DNA of 64,000 nucleotides. Origin: Flaccisagitta enflata (taxonomy: Eukaryota; Chaetognatha; Sagittoidea; Aphragmophora). Shown piece after piece: positions 32,448-45,688 of this stretch. The DNA is taken from assembly GCA_965153355.1 (NCBI GenBank), contig OZ231126.1, positions 98,828,001-98,892,000 of the forward strand. The letters run 5' to 3'. The position numbers were made by a program, and so were the translations under genes. A model generated the notes under the pieces. The model was given only the letters and a program-made list of their open reading frames with translations, was not told where the DNA came from and searched no databases. The stretch's first letter is position 1, and the number at the start of each line of letters is the position of its first letter.

Positions 32448-33560
32448 ATAAGGCCAACACCTATAAGTCGCGTGCGGGACTAAGGATGACTCAAATTGAC
32501 TTTAGATGACTCAAAATGACTTGAAATAATCGGGAAATAAGTCGAAGTCAGTCTTCGACTTTTTGACATATTCGAGAAAAACAGGGTTTTCATTTTCTTA
32601 TGCGGAAGTTGAGCATCTCCACCGACCGATTGGGGCCTCCAATGAAATTGATAGGGTAAGTAAATTTGATAATTCTCTTTCATTTGGCGCCAAGCAGAAT
32701 GCTCTACGACAAATATTTTTCGCGCTATGATTTTTTAAAGATTTATTTATGAAAAATTCGAATGAAATTTTTTTTGATTTTTTACGATTTTGTGTAGGAT
32801 CAATAAAAGAGTGTATTTATGTTTGTTTGAGCATGCAAATACAAGAAAACATGTTTATGAGCACAGCTGCTCATCTGTGAGGGCGTTTTTGAGCATTTCA
32901 GCTCATTTAGCTAACTTAGCTCAGTCTGTTCTTTCTGATTTCAAATATGATAAATGAATGAATATTTTTAAACTTGTTTAAGCAAGCAAATAAAAAAACA
33001 TGTCAGTGAGCAGAGCTGCTCATCTGTGAAGGCGTTTTCAAGTATTCTAGCTCATTTAGCTCATTTAGCTCATTTAGCTTGTGCTTTTTCTCTGATTTTA
33101 AACAGGATAAATAAATTAATGTTTTGATTTAAGCATGCAAATACAAGAAAGCATGTCAGTGAGCAAAGCTGGTTGTCTGGTTGAATCATTTTGATTATTT
33201 TAGCTCATCTAGCTCATTTGGCTCAGTCCTATTTTTCTCTGATTTTCAGTGCAGTCAATACATACATTTGCTTTTGATTTGATCTAAGAAAATTTCAGTG
33301 ACTGAAGATGGTGAAAAGTGACCAATGCTTACGACTTTTTTCCTCACGGCGACAGCCGCCATTACTGGTATAAAATGATATTAAATGACTTAAATGACTA
33401 AATTGACCAAATTGACTAATGATGAATTAGAGTGACTTGGAATGACTAAAAATGACCAAAAATGACTAAAACCGACTTCAAATAATAAAAAAAGTTTGAC
33501 AGACTAACGGACGGATGGACTGACGGACGGAAAAAGCGGATTATAGAGTCGCGTGTGCGC
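32448..33560 (+). mobile_element. Hairpin element H subfamily B interrupted by repeat D
   Basis: The 5' part (32448-32532: AAGGCCAACACCTATAAGTC, TGACTCAAAATGACTTG) and the 3' part (33369-33560: TGACTTAAATGACTAAATTG, a GACGGACGG tract, AAAGCGGATTATAGAGTCG, GTGTGCGC) flank repeat D. Confidence 0.75.
32533..33368. mobile_element. Dispersed repeat family D, second copy
   Basis: Begins with the hairpin AAGTCGAAG TCAGT CTTCGACTT and ends GGCGACAGCCGCC, TTACTGGTATAAA. The centre holds three units of about 150 bp (GAGCACAGCTGCTCATCTG at 32860, the next at 33009, then 33162) with AGCTCATTTAGCTCATTTAG runs. Its end also occurs alone at 28498. Insertion into a hairpin element array dates it as younger than that copy. 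Confidence 0.7.
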
Positions 33561-35032
<1,472 letters not shown>

Positions 35033-35777
35033 CAGGGTCTTCAATCTCATTTGACACGAAAAGAACCTATATTTTGCAAAAACTAATTTGTTATTCAATG
35101 TGATTTTTTTTTCCTATAAAAGCACTATGTATGACGTTTTTTGTATCAAAATTTCATGGGACTGGGTCTTGTAGTTTGGCAGTAATCAAAATTTGAAGTT
35201 ATGCAGTGAATTCAACAAAAAATGTTGTTTTCTTGCTACTTTTAACTTAGAAAACATATAAAATTCAAAGTGCTCTGAGCCACAGATGCTTGATTTCAGT
35301 TGAGTGATAGATTGTAACTCCCCAAAGTTAGAAGTTGTCAGGTTTTATTATATAACTTTAAATTATAGGCAAACACTCTAAAAATTTGGCAAAATTCTTA
35401 CAAAAACTGTAACCAAGATTGTTTAAAAAAAAAAAAAATAATGAATATAAAGGACTCTTTTCTCATATACAAAAACTAGATGAAATTATCTGCCATTCAA
35501 GACCAATCTCACATCTGTAGCTCAAAGCGTTCAGAAATGAGAGCAGTCTAAAGATGAAAGGTCAAAACCACAAAGTCAAAAAGATTAGCCCATCTCATCA
35601 TGACATCTTTCACTTTAAAATGGGATATCTGTCAAACTATTTGACCCAGTAACATGAAATTTGGACACAAAAAACGTCATATGTAGTGCTTTTATGAAAA
35701 AAAAAATCAAACCAAGAAGTTGATTCATTTTTGCATAATATAGGTTCTTTTTGTGTCAAATGAGATTGAAGCCCCTG
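35033..35777. mobile_element. Foldback MITE family E, copy 2 (TA target duplication)
   Basis: TA-CAGGGTCTTCAATCTCATTT and the inverse ending AAATGAGATTGAAGCCCCTG-TA. Arms pair for about 150 bp with few mismatches (AAAGCACTATGTATGACG and its inverse). It is less decayed than the copy at 3258-4024. Confidence 0.85.
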
Positions 35778-36059
35778 TATATTCTAGGGTGATGTGTCTC
35801 CAGATCTTTCTCACAATCTTTTTTTAATCTCTTCCTCCGCTACATTAACACTTATAGCTACCAATAGACTAATGTCGCGCATTTCCGACCTTTCAAACAA
35901 AATTTCTGACAAACAAGAAAAAAACAAAAGATACTTCAGAATAACTTGAAAATCAACGGATCAACTAAAGGACCAGCCTTAAGATAAACAAAGTGACTTG
36001 TAGCGTCGTGTAGCATGTTTATGAAAGATTGGAATACACAAAAATTGTTTGTATCATTA

Positions 36060-36770
36060 ATGTTTAAGTCACTAGGGGTGACTAGGGGTCCACAAAACAG
36101 AAAAAAATGCTCATTTTTTGAGCCATCATGAGCCCTTGGGAGCCTTTAAGGGGCTCCTAGGGGTGCCAACTATCCGCTATTTATTTGTGCATCTTACTAA
36201 TTTCTAATCTAGGTGGCCATAAAACAGGAATCAGTATAACACTCGGGTATTACATAACAGAAAAAATAACTTTACTCAGTTTTTACTATCATCGGACTAT
36301 TTTTTAAAGCCCCAAGGGTTCTTGTAGGGGGCCCCTGTAGGTCCCAATCCCCAGTTACCCACCTGTATCCCTCCCCTACACTTGATGCTGTAGTCTGTTG
36401 GGTAAGTATGAAACTCATAAAAAAACAAGGCCGGATACACGGCAATCCAGTCGCGGACGGTTGGGCAGGAGCAGTAATGCGAAAACCGCTCGGAATTCAA
36501 AAATGTGACGGATCTACCGACCGACCGACACGGCAAGGTGTAGAGTCGCGTGTCCGCGACTAAAAAGAATTTTGCTCATTTCCTCTAATATTTAATACAT
36601 TTAGAACCCTTGAGAGCCCCTAGAGCCCCTAGGGCCCCCTGGGGGCCCAAAAGCCCGTTATCCATCAGTGCTTCTCCCTCTACACTTGACTGGTGGGCCG
36701 GAGATGCGTTTCAGGACTACAGAGCGGGAAAAAAAGAATTTTGTTCTGTTTTTCACTTGATTTGATATCT
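36060..36770. repeat. Three diverged GCCCCTAGGGGCC-rich units with an inserted hairpin element
   Basis: Three related segments: GAGCCTTTAAGGGGCTCCTA (36140), GGGGGCCCCTGTAGGTCCC (36327) and GAGCCCCTAGGGCCCCCTGG (36622), each followed by a pyrimidine-rich CCCTACACTTGA-like part in the last two. 35778-36060 contains a decayed hairpin-element tail (ATCAACGGATCAACTAAAGG, GACTTGTAGCGTCGTG). Confidence 0.5.
36424..36566 (+). mobile_element. Short, complete hairpin element H (CGCGGACA subfamily)
   Basis: AACAAGGCCGGATACACGG, CAGTCGCGGACGGTTGGGCA, GAAAACCGCTCGGAATTC, an ACCGACCGACCGACAC tract, then AGTCGCGTGTCCGCGACT and AAAA. It is the opposite-strand sister of 9045-9205. Confidence 0.85.
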
Positions 36771-37850
36771 ATGCTACTGATAGACCCTGCTTAAAGCAAA
36801 GTCGCGTGGCGCCGCTGATATTTAAGCTTTTCCAAAAACAGGTTTAGAACCCCCATGGGGCATTCTATAAGCCTAACCCTGAACTTCTCGAGTCCATGTG
36901 AAAATCTGTCCACGCTGACAAGTTAAAAACTCCTTATTTTTGCAAATATTGCATAAAATTTTAGGAGAAAAAAACTACATACAATTTTTCCCCAGTGTCA
37001 AATGAGTCCAAATCATATATAAAATACATCTGTTAACTTAGTTTAACATAATATGAAACCATTTGACTGGATACAAATTCGAAAATAGCGCTCACCTACG
37101 CTGTGTCTCCTTACATGTTTTCTATACGTCTAAGCATAAATCGAAACAATATTTTTTTTGTGAACATTTTACATCATTCGAATTGTCTTAGCGTCCTCGA
37201 TAAAAATTTTTTTCGTTTTCTGATCATTTTGAGCCTAAAATTGAACAAATCAACCAATGTTTTGATATGAAACAGATAGTGTAAACAAAGCTGGTTCCAC
37301 GGGTTTACCCCTCTACAATATCTCTCACTATACCCAAACTGAAATAAATGAAAGAGGGCCTTGTGAACCGTCACTGACTAGTTATTACGCGCACCACTCC
37401 TAGTTTTCCATAAAACAGAATCTGAAAAACATCCTTTTTCTTCTACCCCAAAAGCAAACTGCTTACCAAGAGTATTCAATGGCAAATGATTTTTACCTGT
37501 TTAACCAAAATTCATCAAATCACCCGTGGGTAACATTGTTAAGAAACCATACCCTTACCCTTATCCACACCCATACCCATACTCGTACCCACGCCCATAC
37601 CCTTCCATCGTAACATGCCCTTGAAGGATAGAATCGATGTCGAGGTGTGATTCATTCTAAAGAAAACTTTAATGGATATGTGGTTGACCATGGAAAGTAA
37701 TCTTAAAGTCTTTCGCAAAATTAGAATTTCACCAACGGACGGGTGATCCATATCAAGAGATGAATTTTTGCACATTGTAAGAAAATTCAAATGGTTAAGA
37801 AACATTCAGGTTTTCTTTTTGTCCGCCTTTCTGTCTTGCTTCATGCCAGA
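36770..37850. other. Unassigned stretch
   Basis: Contains a CATACCCATACTCGTACCCA hexamer-like run at 37545-37605 and otherwise no supported feature. The minus-strand frames at 37174-37374 and 37539-37805 have no domain or splice support. Confidence 0.3.
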
Positions 37851-37856
37851 CTTTTT

Positions 37857-37857
37857 T

Positions 37858-37953
<96 letters not shown>

Positions 37954-37970
37954 TTTCTTTCTTTCTTTTT
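37857..37970. repeat. (TTTC)n microsatellite
   Basis: About 28 TTTC units. Confidence 0.95.
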
Positions 37971-38006
37971 GATCTTTTTTTCTTTTTTTTCTTAGTTTCT
38001 TCTCCT

Positions 38007-38213
38007 TTTTTAGTCGCGTGCACGCGACTCTACAACCCGCTTTGTCCGTCGGTCGGTCTGTCGGTTGGTCCGTCACACTTTACTTTTTTTTTATGATTTT
38101 ATTTCTTTGACCTCACTGCTCCTGTCCAAATGGTCTGGTGACTTCAAATATGGCTCCTGCCCACCCGCACGCGACTTCTATAGCCGTGTATCCGGCCCTG
38201 TTTTCATCAACTC
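38007..38213 (-). mobile_element. Complete hairpin element H, subfamily A (reference copy)
   Basis: On the plus strand: TTTTTTAGTCGCGTGCACG, CCCGCTTTGTCCGTCGG, CACACTTTACTTTTTTT, GACCTCACTGCTCCTGTCC, CCCACCCGCACGCGACTTC and CCGTGTATCCGGCCCTGTTT. About 200 bp, with no coding capacity. Confidence 0.9.
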
Positions 38214-38270
38214 TTCTTCTTGCTCCCTCCATTTCTTTTTCTTTTTCTTTTTCCATTTCATTTCCTTTTT

Positions 38271-38826
38271 GGGCAGCGGCCCCGAAGGGGCCGATGACCT
38301 ATGCTTTCACACAGGAGAAATTTCTCCTTCTTCTCCTTCTCCTTCTTCTCCTACGTCCCCCTCCCCCGCTTTCAGCCTTGAGACCCAAATCCCAGCCTTG
38401 AGGCCTAAATCCTAGCCTCGAAACCCAAATCCAAGCCTCAAAGCCCAAATCCAAGCCTCGAGGCCCAAATCCCAGCCTCCAGGCCCAAATCCTAGCCTTG
38501 AGGCCCAAATCTCAGCCTCGTTGCCCAAATCTGAGCCTCGAGGCCCAAATCCCAGCCTCAAGGCCCAAATCTTAACCTTGAGGCTCAAATCCCAGTCTCG
38601 AGGCTCAATTCTCAGCCACGAGGCTCAAATCTCAGCCACGAGGCTCAAATCCCCGCCTCTAAGCTCAAATCCCAGCTTTAAGGCCCCAATTCCAGCCTCC
38701 AGGCTCAAATAAAAACAGCATAGGTCATCGGCTCCTTCGGGGCCGCTGCCCCTCTCACCACCTCACACCCTCATACACTCACTTAGGGGCAACGGGTACC
38801 GCTGACCATCTAACGCTTTTGCGACT
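38271..38826. mobile_element. J element with clean 21-bp array
   Basis: Left end GGGCAGCGGCCCCGAAGGGG and CCTATGCTTTCACACAGGAG. About 17 units of CCTCGAGGCCCAAATCCCAG plus one base (38390-38710). Right end CATAGGTCATCGGCTCCTTC, GGGCCGCTGCCC, GGGTACCGCTGACCATCTAA and GCTTTTGCGACT. Inside each end, GGCCCC-GAA-GGGGCC can fold on itself. Confidence 0.85.
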
Positions 38827-38848
38827 ATTCTTCTTCTTATCTCTCCCG

Positions 38849-38971
<123 letters not shown>

Positions 38972-39056
38972 TTCTATTCTATTTTCTTTCTGATTATTCT
39001 TATCTTTGCTTTCTTTTCTTTTCATCCATCATCTCTATCAATTTTCCTTCATCGTT

Positions 39057-39092
39057 TTTTAGTTGCGGACACGCAAATCTATAGGAGGCTTT

Positions 39093-39123
<31 letters not shown>

Positions 39124-39300
39124 AGTATGAGTCGAAAAGAGGAAATCCAAGCAGGTGAGATGTTTTTTTGTGTTTTTGTGTGTGGAAAGGGGGGGGAGAT
39201 AGGGGTTGGGAAGATAGGGGTTGGGAAATGTGGAGGGGGTAAGACACCCCTGCCCACCCGTCCGCACAATATTGTGACCCTGCCTAATTTGTTTTCTTGT
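39057..39300 (-). mobile_element. Hairpin element H subfamily C
   Basis: AGTTGCGGACACGCAAATCT, AGGAGGCTTTGTCTGTCTGT, a CCGTCCGTCCGTCTG tract, ATGAGTCGAAAAG, CACCCCTGCCCACCCGTCCG, CACAATATTGTGACCCTGCC and TTTGTTTTC. Confidence 0.75.
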
Positions 39301-39454
39301 TTCCCCGTTTTGTTTCACTCTTAACACTTTTGAGATGCGTCCTTGAATCACTATAAGAGGTCATATCTGTCTGTTGGTCAGTATGTCAATCATACAAACA
39401 TTTTATTTAGGCTCTTTCATCAAAAACGCATCATTCTCATACATGAATTCATTT

Positions 39455-39530
39455 ATTTTGTTCATTCATTCATTCATTCATTCATTCATTCATTCATTCA
39501 TTCATTCATTCATTCATTTATTTATTCATA
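39455..39530. repeat. (ATTC)n microsatellite
   Basis: About 17 ATTC units. Confidence 0.95.
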
Positions 39531-39576
39531 AAAGACGTTTATTCACAGAGGAAGCATCCTTGGCCTACTTTGCCTT

Positions 39577-39735
39577 GTTAGTCGCGGATTAGCGATTCAA
39601 TAAGATGCTTTGTTTGTCCGTCCGTTGGTAAGCACAAGTCGAAAAGTGGAAAACGTAGGGTGTGGATGAGGGTGTGACGCCCCTGCCCACCCACAAGCAA
39701 CGATTTTGTAACCCCGCGTTTCTGGTTTTCTCAAT
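39577..39735 (-). mobile_element. Hairpin element H subfamily C, degraded
   Basis: AGTCGCGGATTAGCGATT, AAGATGCTTTGTTTGTCC, GCACAAGTCGAAAAGTGG, CGCCCCTGCCCACCCACAAG, CAACGATTTTGTAACCCCGC. 39736-40357 holds nothing further that I can support. Confidence 0.65.
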
Positions 39736-40357
39736 TCTTCTGTATCTTTCGTGCATTTTATTTTTGCCTTTTCAAGAAAAGGGAAATAATGTCGACCGTA
39801 TTTGGGTCGTCCTTTCCGACTTGTACTCAGCCTGAGTTGTAGCGGCGCGTACACGCGACTTCAAGTCTTCAACCTCATTTTAAATGTCATTTGATCTTTG
39901 AATCGGCGGGAAGTCCCTGATTGAAGACTCGAGAGAGTCGAGAAATATTCGGTATGTGCTTTTAGTTATAGACTTACAAGCCATATTCAGAATGGAATGT
40001 ATTCCCTCCCGTCCATAATGTCCATATAGATTCTCCAAATACGGAGGGAAATTCGAGAATTGGGAGATGACGTAGATATGCCCAAGAATTGTAGATACTG
40101 AGATAGTAAACGATGCCCTAAAGTTTGTACATTTGTCATTGATACCTTTTGTCGGTTTGGGAGAAAAGGTGGAATCATCTAAGAAGCCTAATTGAATATC
40201 TGTGGTAATTTTCCTAGACGTATGTCTCTCCTTTGAGTAAAATCATTTTGAGTACATAGGTTTAGTGGCCCGCTGCGGTCAATTGTTTTGAATAGTTATC
40301 TTTTGAAGCGTCCACATCGTCCTTTTTTTTCTTTGTTAAAGAAATTTAACCGATGAC

Positions 40358-40600
<243 letters not shown>

Positions 40601-41342
40601 GACATATTTCCTCGCAGCTTCCAGTTTTGTTCAAGTATATGTCAAGAATATTAACATCCGTGCATGTTAGATCTAAAATAAAACGCGTCCTTACGTTTAT
40701 TTTTAACCACTTTTAACTCGTCCGCGGCTACGTGACTTTCTAAGGGGCCTCGTAGCCAAGGCCTCGCAAATTTTAATCGATTTGACCCACAGTCAAATCC
40801 GAGTTCAATGTGAAATTGGACTTCTTCTGTGAGTTTCAGTTTTATCCCTTCATGCCTCAGATTCGTTAATTTAGCGCGCCCTCTCCTTGTTTAAACATCC
40901 TTTCTCGAAATGCGGACAGATATCTTCCACTCGCGTGTGGCTGTTAGTAGTGATAGTATTTTGGTCCGTCAATCTGCTCATCGTTACGGTTTACAACAAG
41001 TTTTAAGCCAAAAAAAAAAAAAAACATAAATAAGCATGATATTCAAAGGCGGATCTTTCTTACTGCCGGGTCCGTTATACATGGATTTTCAATTACAATC
41101 GTGCATACTGTGCCGGTATCTTGATCAAATCGTCAACAACCGTCAACAACCGTCAACCTAGTTGGACACGTCTCGAAGGAAAAAAATGGAACAAAATAGC
41201 AACGGAATAAATACAAAACTGTTCGCTTAGTTGCATTTTTGTGTTGTTGTTTTAATGACTGAGGCCCCCGTCACACGCTTGGTTGCACCAGTCCATCTCA
41301 ACTTTTCCGTCTCATATTCTGTCTGTCACACTCTCTCTGTCT

Positions 41343-41510
<168 letters not shown>

Positions 41511-42020
41511 GGGTGCTTCACATAGCAAAAGTTGGGAGTATCCCTTCACCCTAATTAGGTAATTTGGAGGAGCAAAAATCATGAAGATGACCATTTTCCT
41601 TTTTTCAAAATTCCTTCATCTTCCGTTTTTGTTTTGGCCTTAAAGTCTCCACTGATTTCACAGAATTCAGCAAAATCCTCTGTAGTTTTGTTACAAAAAG
41701 GACAATTATTTGTTTTAAAAACTCATGATATATGTAGAAATAAACTAAAATATCAGAACATAAGTTATGAAAAAGCAAATGAAAAGGCAGAATTGCAATT
41801 CTATGAAGAGTAGAAAATTATGAAAGCTGATTCAAACAATGTCAGCATATTGTTTTATCCCACTGCATCATGCAAATTAGGTCCTCAAAAGTAATTTTCT
41901 AAAAAAACGGAAGATGAACGATTTTTGATATCAAAATGTAGGGGTCCTAAAATTGGTCACTCCACATTAGGTAAAGAGGGCGAAAAGAAATAACCAACTT
42001 TTGCTATGCGAAGCACGCAA

Positions 42021-42071
42021 ACACACACACACACTCACACACACACACACACACACTCACACACACACACA

Positions 42072-42162
<91 letters not shown>
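42021..42162. repeat. (CA)n microsatellite, inverted partner context
   Basis: About 68 CA units. The left flank CCAACTTTTGCTATGCGAAG, CACGCAAACACAC (41995) is the reverse complement of the right flank of the CA tract at 41347-41510, so 41511-42020 may be the inside of a foldback element ending in two CA tracts. Confidence 0.8.
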
Positions 42163-42165
<3 letters not shown>

Positions 42166-42426
42166 GGGCTGATCACTCGCTTTTTGGTCGCGCGCAAACG
42201 GGGCTGTTTCAGTTGGTTTGTCGGTCTGACGGTCGTTCCGTCGGGGTTTACTCTTTCCAAAATGCAATGATTGATAACGTAGCATACTTAATGACTGCTT
42301 CTGCTTACCTGCACGCGACACTCGGCATCCAGTACAACCAGTACAACCCCCTCCATTTCTCACAACTGCTATCAACGACAGATAAGTCAATTTTCTTTCG
42401 CCAGTGACTTTTAAAAACTCAATTAA

Positions 42427-42460
42427 GTGACGTATATAATTTTTATATATACAAACATAC
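42427..42460 (+). promoter_or_regulatory. Possible TATA box of the CAP-domain gene
   Basis: GTGACGTATATAATTTTTAT lies about 50 bases before the ATG at 42488: a TATATAA with an overlapping CRE-like TGACGTA. Position fits a short 5' untranslated region, but the start site is not shown by the sequence. Confidence 0.35.
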
Positions 42461-42487
42461 ATCGCGCCACCAAGCGGCTCGTTCAAT

Positions 42488-42751
42488 ATGCAGCAGCCAA
42501 AGCATCATCATCAGCAACCGCAGCGGCAGCAACGACATTTGTCCCTTTGTTCGGGTGGCCAACGTCGGCCTCGTGCTGCCATCTACGGGGTGTGTTTTTT
42601 CCTGCTTTTTCTCGTCGTCGTCGCTTCCCTTCTGCTTCTCGCCGATGGACAAAAGACGGAAAAGGAAAAACTGAGAGAAAGACTCGCCGCGTTCTTGAAG
42701 AGCAGAAACAAAGCCAACGATCACGGCGAAGATCACAGAGACGAATTCAAG
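42488..42751 (+). CDS. CAP-domain mucin-like protein, exon 1 (membrane anchor)
   Basis: First exon of a gene assembled here from four exons: 42488-42751, 52601-52998, 56574-56682 and 58098-58219. All three junctions keep frame (phases 0, 2, 0) and give 297 residues before the window's last exon ends in phase 2. Exon 1 encodes 88 residues: a His/Gln-rich head (MQQPKHHHQQPQRQQ), basic RRPR, one hydrophobic span at about 32-51 (IYGVCFFLLFLVVVASLLLL), then a charged stretch KTEKEKLRERLAAFLKSR. The span may be an uncleaved signal anchor (type II) or a long signal peptide. The donor is TTCAAG|GTGAGA. A 40-nt-arm DNA hairpin starts 18 bp after it. Plus-strand frames that read through the donor are artefacts. 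Confidence 0.65.
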
Positions 42752-42768
42752 GTGAGATCAAGAGACCA

Positions 42769-42869
42769 GGAGGATGTTCACGATCATTGCTTAAGCATTG
42801 CTTAGCAACACTTAAGCAATGCTCAAGACCTGCTAAGCAATGCTTAAGCAATACTCGTGAACATCCTCC
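42769..42869. repeat. 100-bp foldback hairpin in intron 1
   Basis: GGAGGATGTTCACGA then TTGCTTAAGCATTGCTTAGC at the left are mirrored by GCTAAGCAATGCTTAAGCAA then TCGTGAACATCCTCC at the right. Arms are about 38 nt with a 3-nt mismatch bubble and a loop of about 24 nt. Confidence 0.9.
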
Positions 42870-42951
42870 AGCATCGGTGTATTGGCGAGGGACTTCAGCT
42901 GAAGTCCATGTAGTCGGGCTGGAGAATCTATCAGGTTTGATTTTCACATCA

Positions 42952-44689
42952 CAAAATCTTTTCAGGATACTGAGTATATCATTAACTGTGTATGGATCTA
43001 TTGGAAAAGATACATTTTTTTCTAGGACAATGCGTGTAAGCCGTTAAATATTGCATGACTTACAAAAGCTCGCTAGATGATCCAATTCGTACGCCACGGG
43101 CATCGGAACGGTCCAGGGAGAACAGACGGACCGAACTACCATCATAATCGAGGGTCCATCCACATAAGCTGCGTTAACTAGCTGAATAGCTTTTCAACTG
43201 CACATGAAGAGACTTAAGATTATAAACGGATCTAACCACAATGGGCGACCGGATCAGTTGTCATCCAGTATTAGATATGAGTCTTAGAAGCGTCCTATTT
43301 TAGTATTAAAGTATTTAATCCACTATAAGAACCCGGCAGGCAGAGAGACCTGCGATGTACAAAGAAACAACAAATACATCAACACACAAAGGCCAATCAA
43401 TCAACAGTCATTGCAATGTTACTATATGAGGAGACTATGTCATTACATGATATCACTGATTAGATGACAGGACGAAGAATGTCTCAGTTTGTATGCCATT
43501 CCATGAAAGTCTTTCTCAATGTCTTTGGAGCAGTTTTCCGGGGCTTACATGCGTGACATATCAAATCATCTGATTTTTGCTAGCGTAATGCATAGTATTG
43601 AGTTGCTTATTAAGTAAAAGGCTGTTGTGCTCGAAGCTGTTATCGTGCTTTTAATTGGCTCTCATATCTCAAAGCTAAATTGTCCCATGTATACACCGAT
43701 GTTGAGGAGCCAAGCTTTCTTGCAAGATGTCGCAACAACTGTCAACATGTCAATGAAACTAACAATTTATACCAACATGTTTCGAAATGGAAACCGTTTT
43801 ACATGTCAAGATCGCAGAACACCGCAAACCACCACACCATCCAAAACCTCAGCTACCACCGCAAACCGAAACCGCAGCTACCACCACACCCGCAAAACCT
43901 TAGCTACAACCACACTTGGGCCGGACCAACAAAGCGCGGGGCCCTAAGCTTGACCGGGGGCGGGGCCACCTTACCCCCCTCCCTCTTTTACTTTGGCTAA
44001 CTCATCTACTAAATGGTTAAGCACACACAACTTTTGAATTGTCTAAAAAAGTCCTTAAATCATTTGCATCTAATATTTTTTTTATTTTTAATAAACTTGA
44101 TTCAGATTAATAATTTGTCTTTTTTTTTCTTTTTTTGTCTTTCCCCGTTTCTTTTTTTTTTCTCTCCTTATTTCTTCTTTTCCCTTTTTTTCCCATTTTT
44201 CATCTTTCTTTCTTTCTTTTTTTTATTTCTTTTATTCTTTTTTTCTTTCCCTTTGTTTCAATTTTTTTTATTTTCAAAGAAGGGTGCTGCAGGCGCCGGC
44301 CCCCCCTTAGGCGCGGGGCCCTAAGCTTAAGCTCTTCAAGCCTATTTGTTTAACCGGCATAGCACCACACCACCACGGCACCACACCGCCCCAAAACTTC
44401 AGCCACCAGTACCACCGCTACCCGTCATTTCGTCCAACAATTAACAACGTGTCCGAGCGGGAAATTTATGTGAGAGTCAAGAGAACGAAGACAGTGAGAA
44501 AACAAGCCCAAACTGGCAACGATGCGTCCGGACTGTGTCTCTGCGTGTATTGATCGTGTGACATGTATGGATAAACAGACGGTAAAACAGACAGACGTCC
44601 GTCAAGAGTAGTAATGGAGGCTCTCAAAACATGTTTGTCTCTCAGTAGATTCAACGAAGATCTCATTGTGGCCAAAAACAGCCGAAAAT
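42952..44689. other. Intron 1 sequence, unassigned
   Basis: Contains CCACCACACC/CTCAGCTACCACCGC simple repeats (43818-43915), a GCGCGGGGCCCTAAGCTT block repeated at 43932 and 44312 and flanking a T-rich tract (44040-44275), and the 39-bp block shared with 34807 at 44515-44553. No exon of either strand is supported. Confidence 0.4.
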
Positions 44690-44800
44690 CGCGGTTTTTG
44701 AACAGGCGTAACGGACCGACCGACCGACGGACGGACGGACCGACGGACGGACGGACGGACGGACAGACCCTCTTATAGAGATGCGAGGACGCATCTAAAA
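44690..44800 (+). mobile_element. Hairpin element H tail, AGATGCG subfamily
   Basis: A GACCGACCGACCGACGGACGG tract starting at 44713, CCCTCTTATAGAG, then stem AGATGCG, loop AGGA, stem CGCATCT and AAAAA. The 5' part is not identified. Confidence 0.7.
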
Positions 44801-45473
44801 AGAAAGAGAAAATGGAAGAGGAGGAGGAGGAGGACCCGAGGGAAACACCAAACAAAAAAAAAAAAAAAAAGAAAATAGTCGCAAAAGCGTTAGACGGTCA
44901 GCGGTACCCGTGCCCTGCCCTAGTAGGTTGTGCTTGAAGTTGAAGGGGGAGCAAGGCAGCGGCCCTGAAGGGGTCGATGACCTATGCTTTCACACATATG
45001 GGGAATTTTTTCCTCCTCCTCCTCCGTTCACCCACCCCCTCCCCCAGCTCCGAGGCCCAAATTCTAGTCCCGAGACCCAAATCCCAGTCTCGAGGCCCAA
45101 ATCCTATCCAAAAGGCCCAAATCCTAGCCTCAAGGCTCAAATCCTAGCCTGGAGGCCCAAATCCCAGCCTTGAGACCCAAATCTCATCCTTGAGGCTGGA
45201 ATATGAACCTTGAGGCTTAGATTTAGGCCTCACATCTCTGATTTGAGCCTAAAGGATGAGATTTGGGTCTCAAGGCTGGGATTTGGGCCTCCAGGCTAGA
45301 ATTTGGGCCTTGAGTCTAGGATTTGGACCTTTTGGATAGGATTAGGGCCACAAGCAGGCCTGAGCGATTGTATTGTGTATTGGTATTGGGTTTACAATAT
45401 TCTTGTGTATTGGGTTTTCCCAATACATATAGCATATTTTGTAATTTTTCCAATACAAAACTACTCATTATTA

Positions 45474-45688
45474 CAAAAACGAGGCCGGAAACACGGCTAC
45501 CCCAGTCGCATGCAGGTGGGCAGGGGCAATAATTGAGGTCAGTGGAACATTTGGGCAAGAGCAATAAGGCCAAAACCCTCATTTACGCCGAAAAAGTAAA
45601 GTGTGATGGACGGACGGATAGACGGACCAACGGATGGACAGACGGACCGACAAAGCGGGGTGTAGAGTCGCGTAGCACGCAACTAAAA
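45474..45688 (+). mobile_element. Hairpin element H subfamily A inside the hAT element
   Basis: AACGAGGCCGGAAACACGGC, CAGTCGCATGCAGGTGGGCA, CATTTGGGCAAGAGCAATAA, a GGACGGACGGATAGACGGAC tract and AGTCGCGTAGCACGCAACT with AAAA. Confidence 0.85.
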
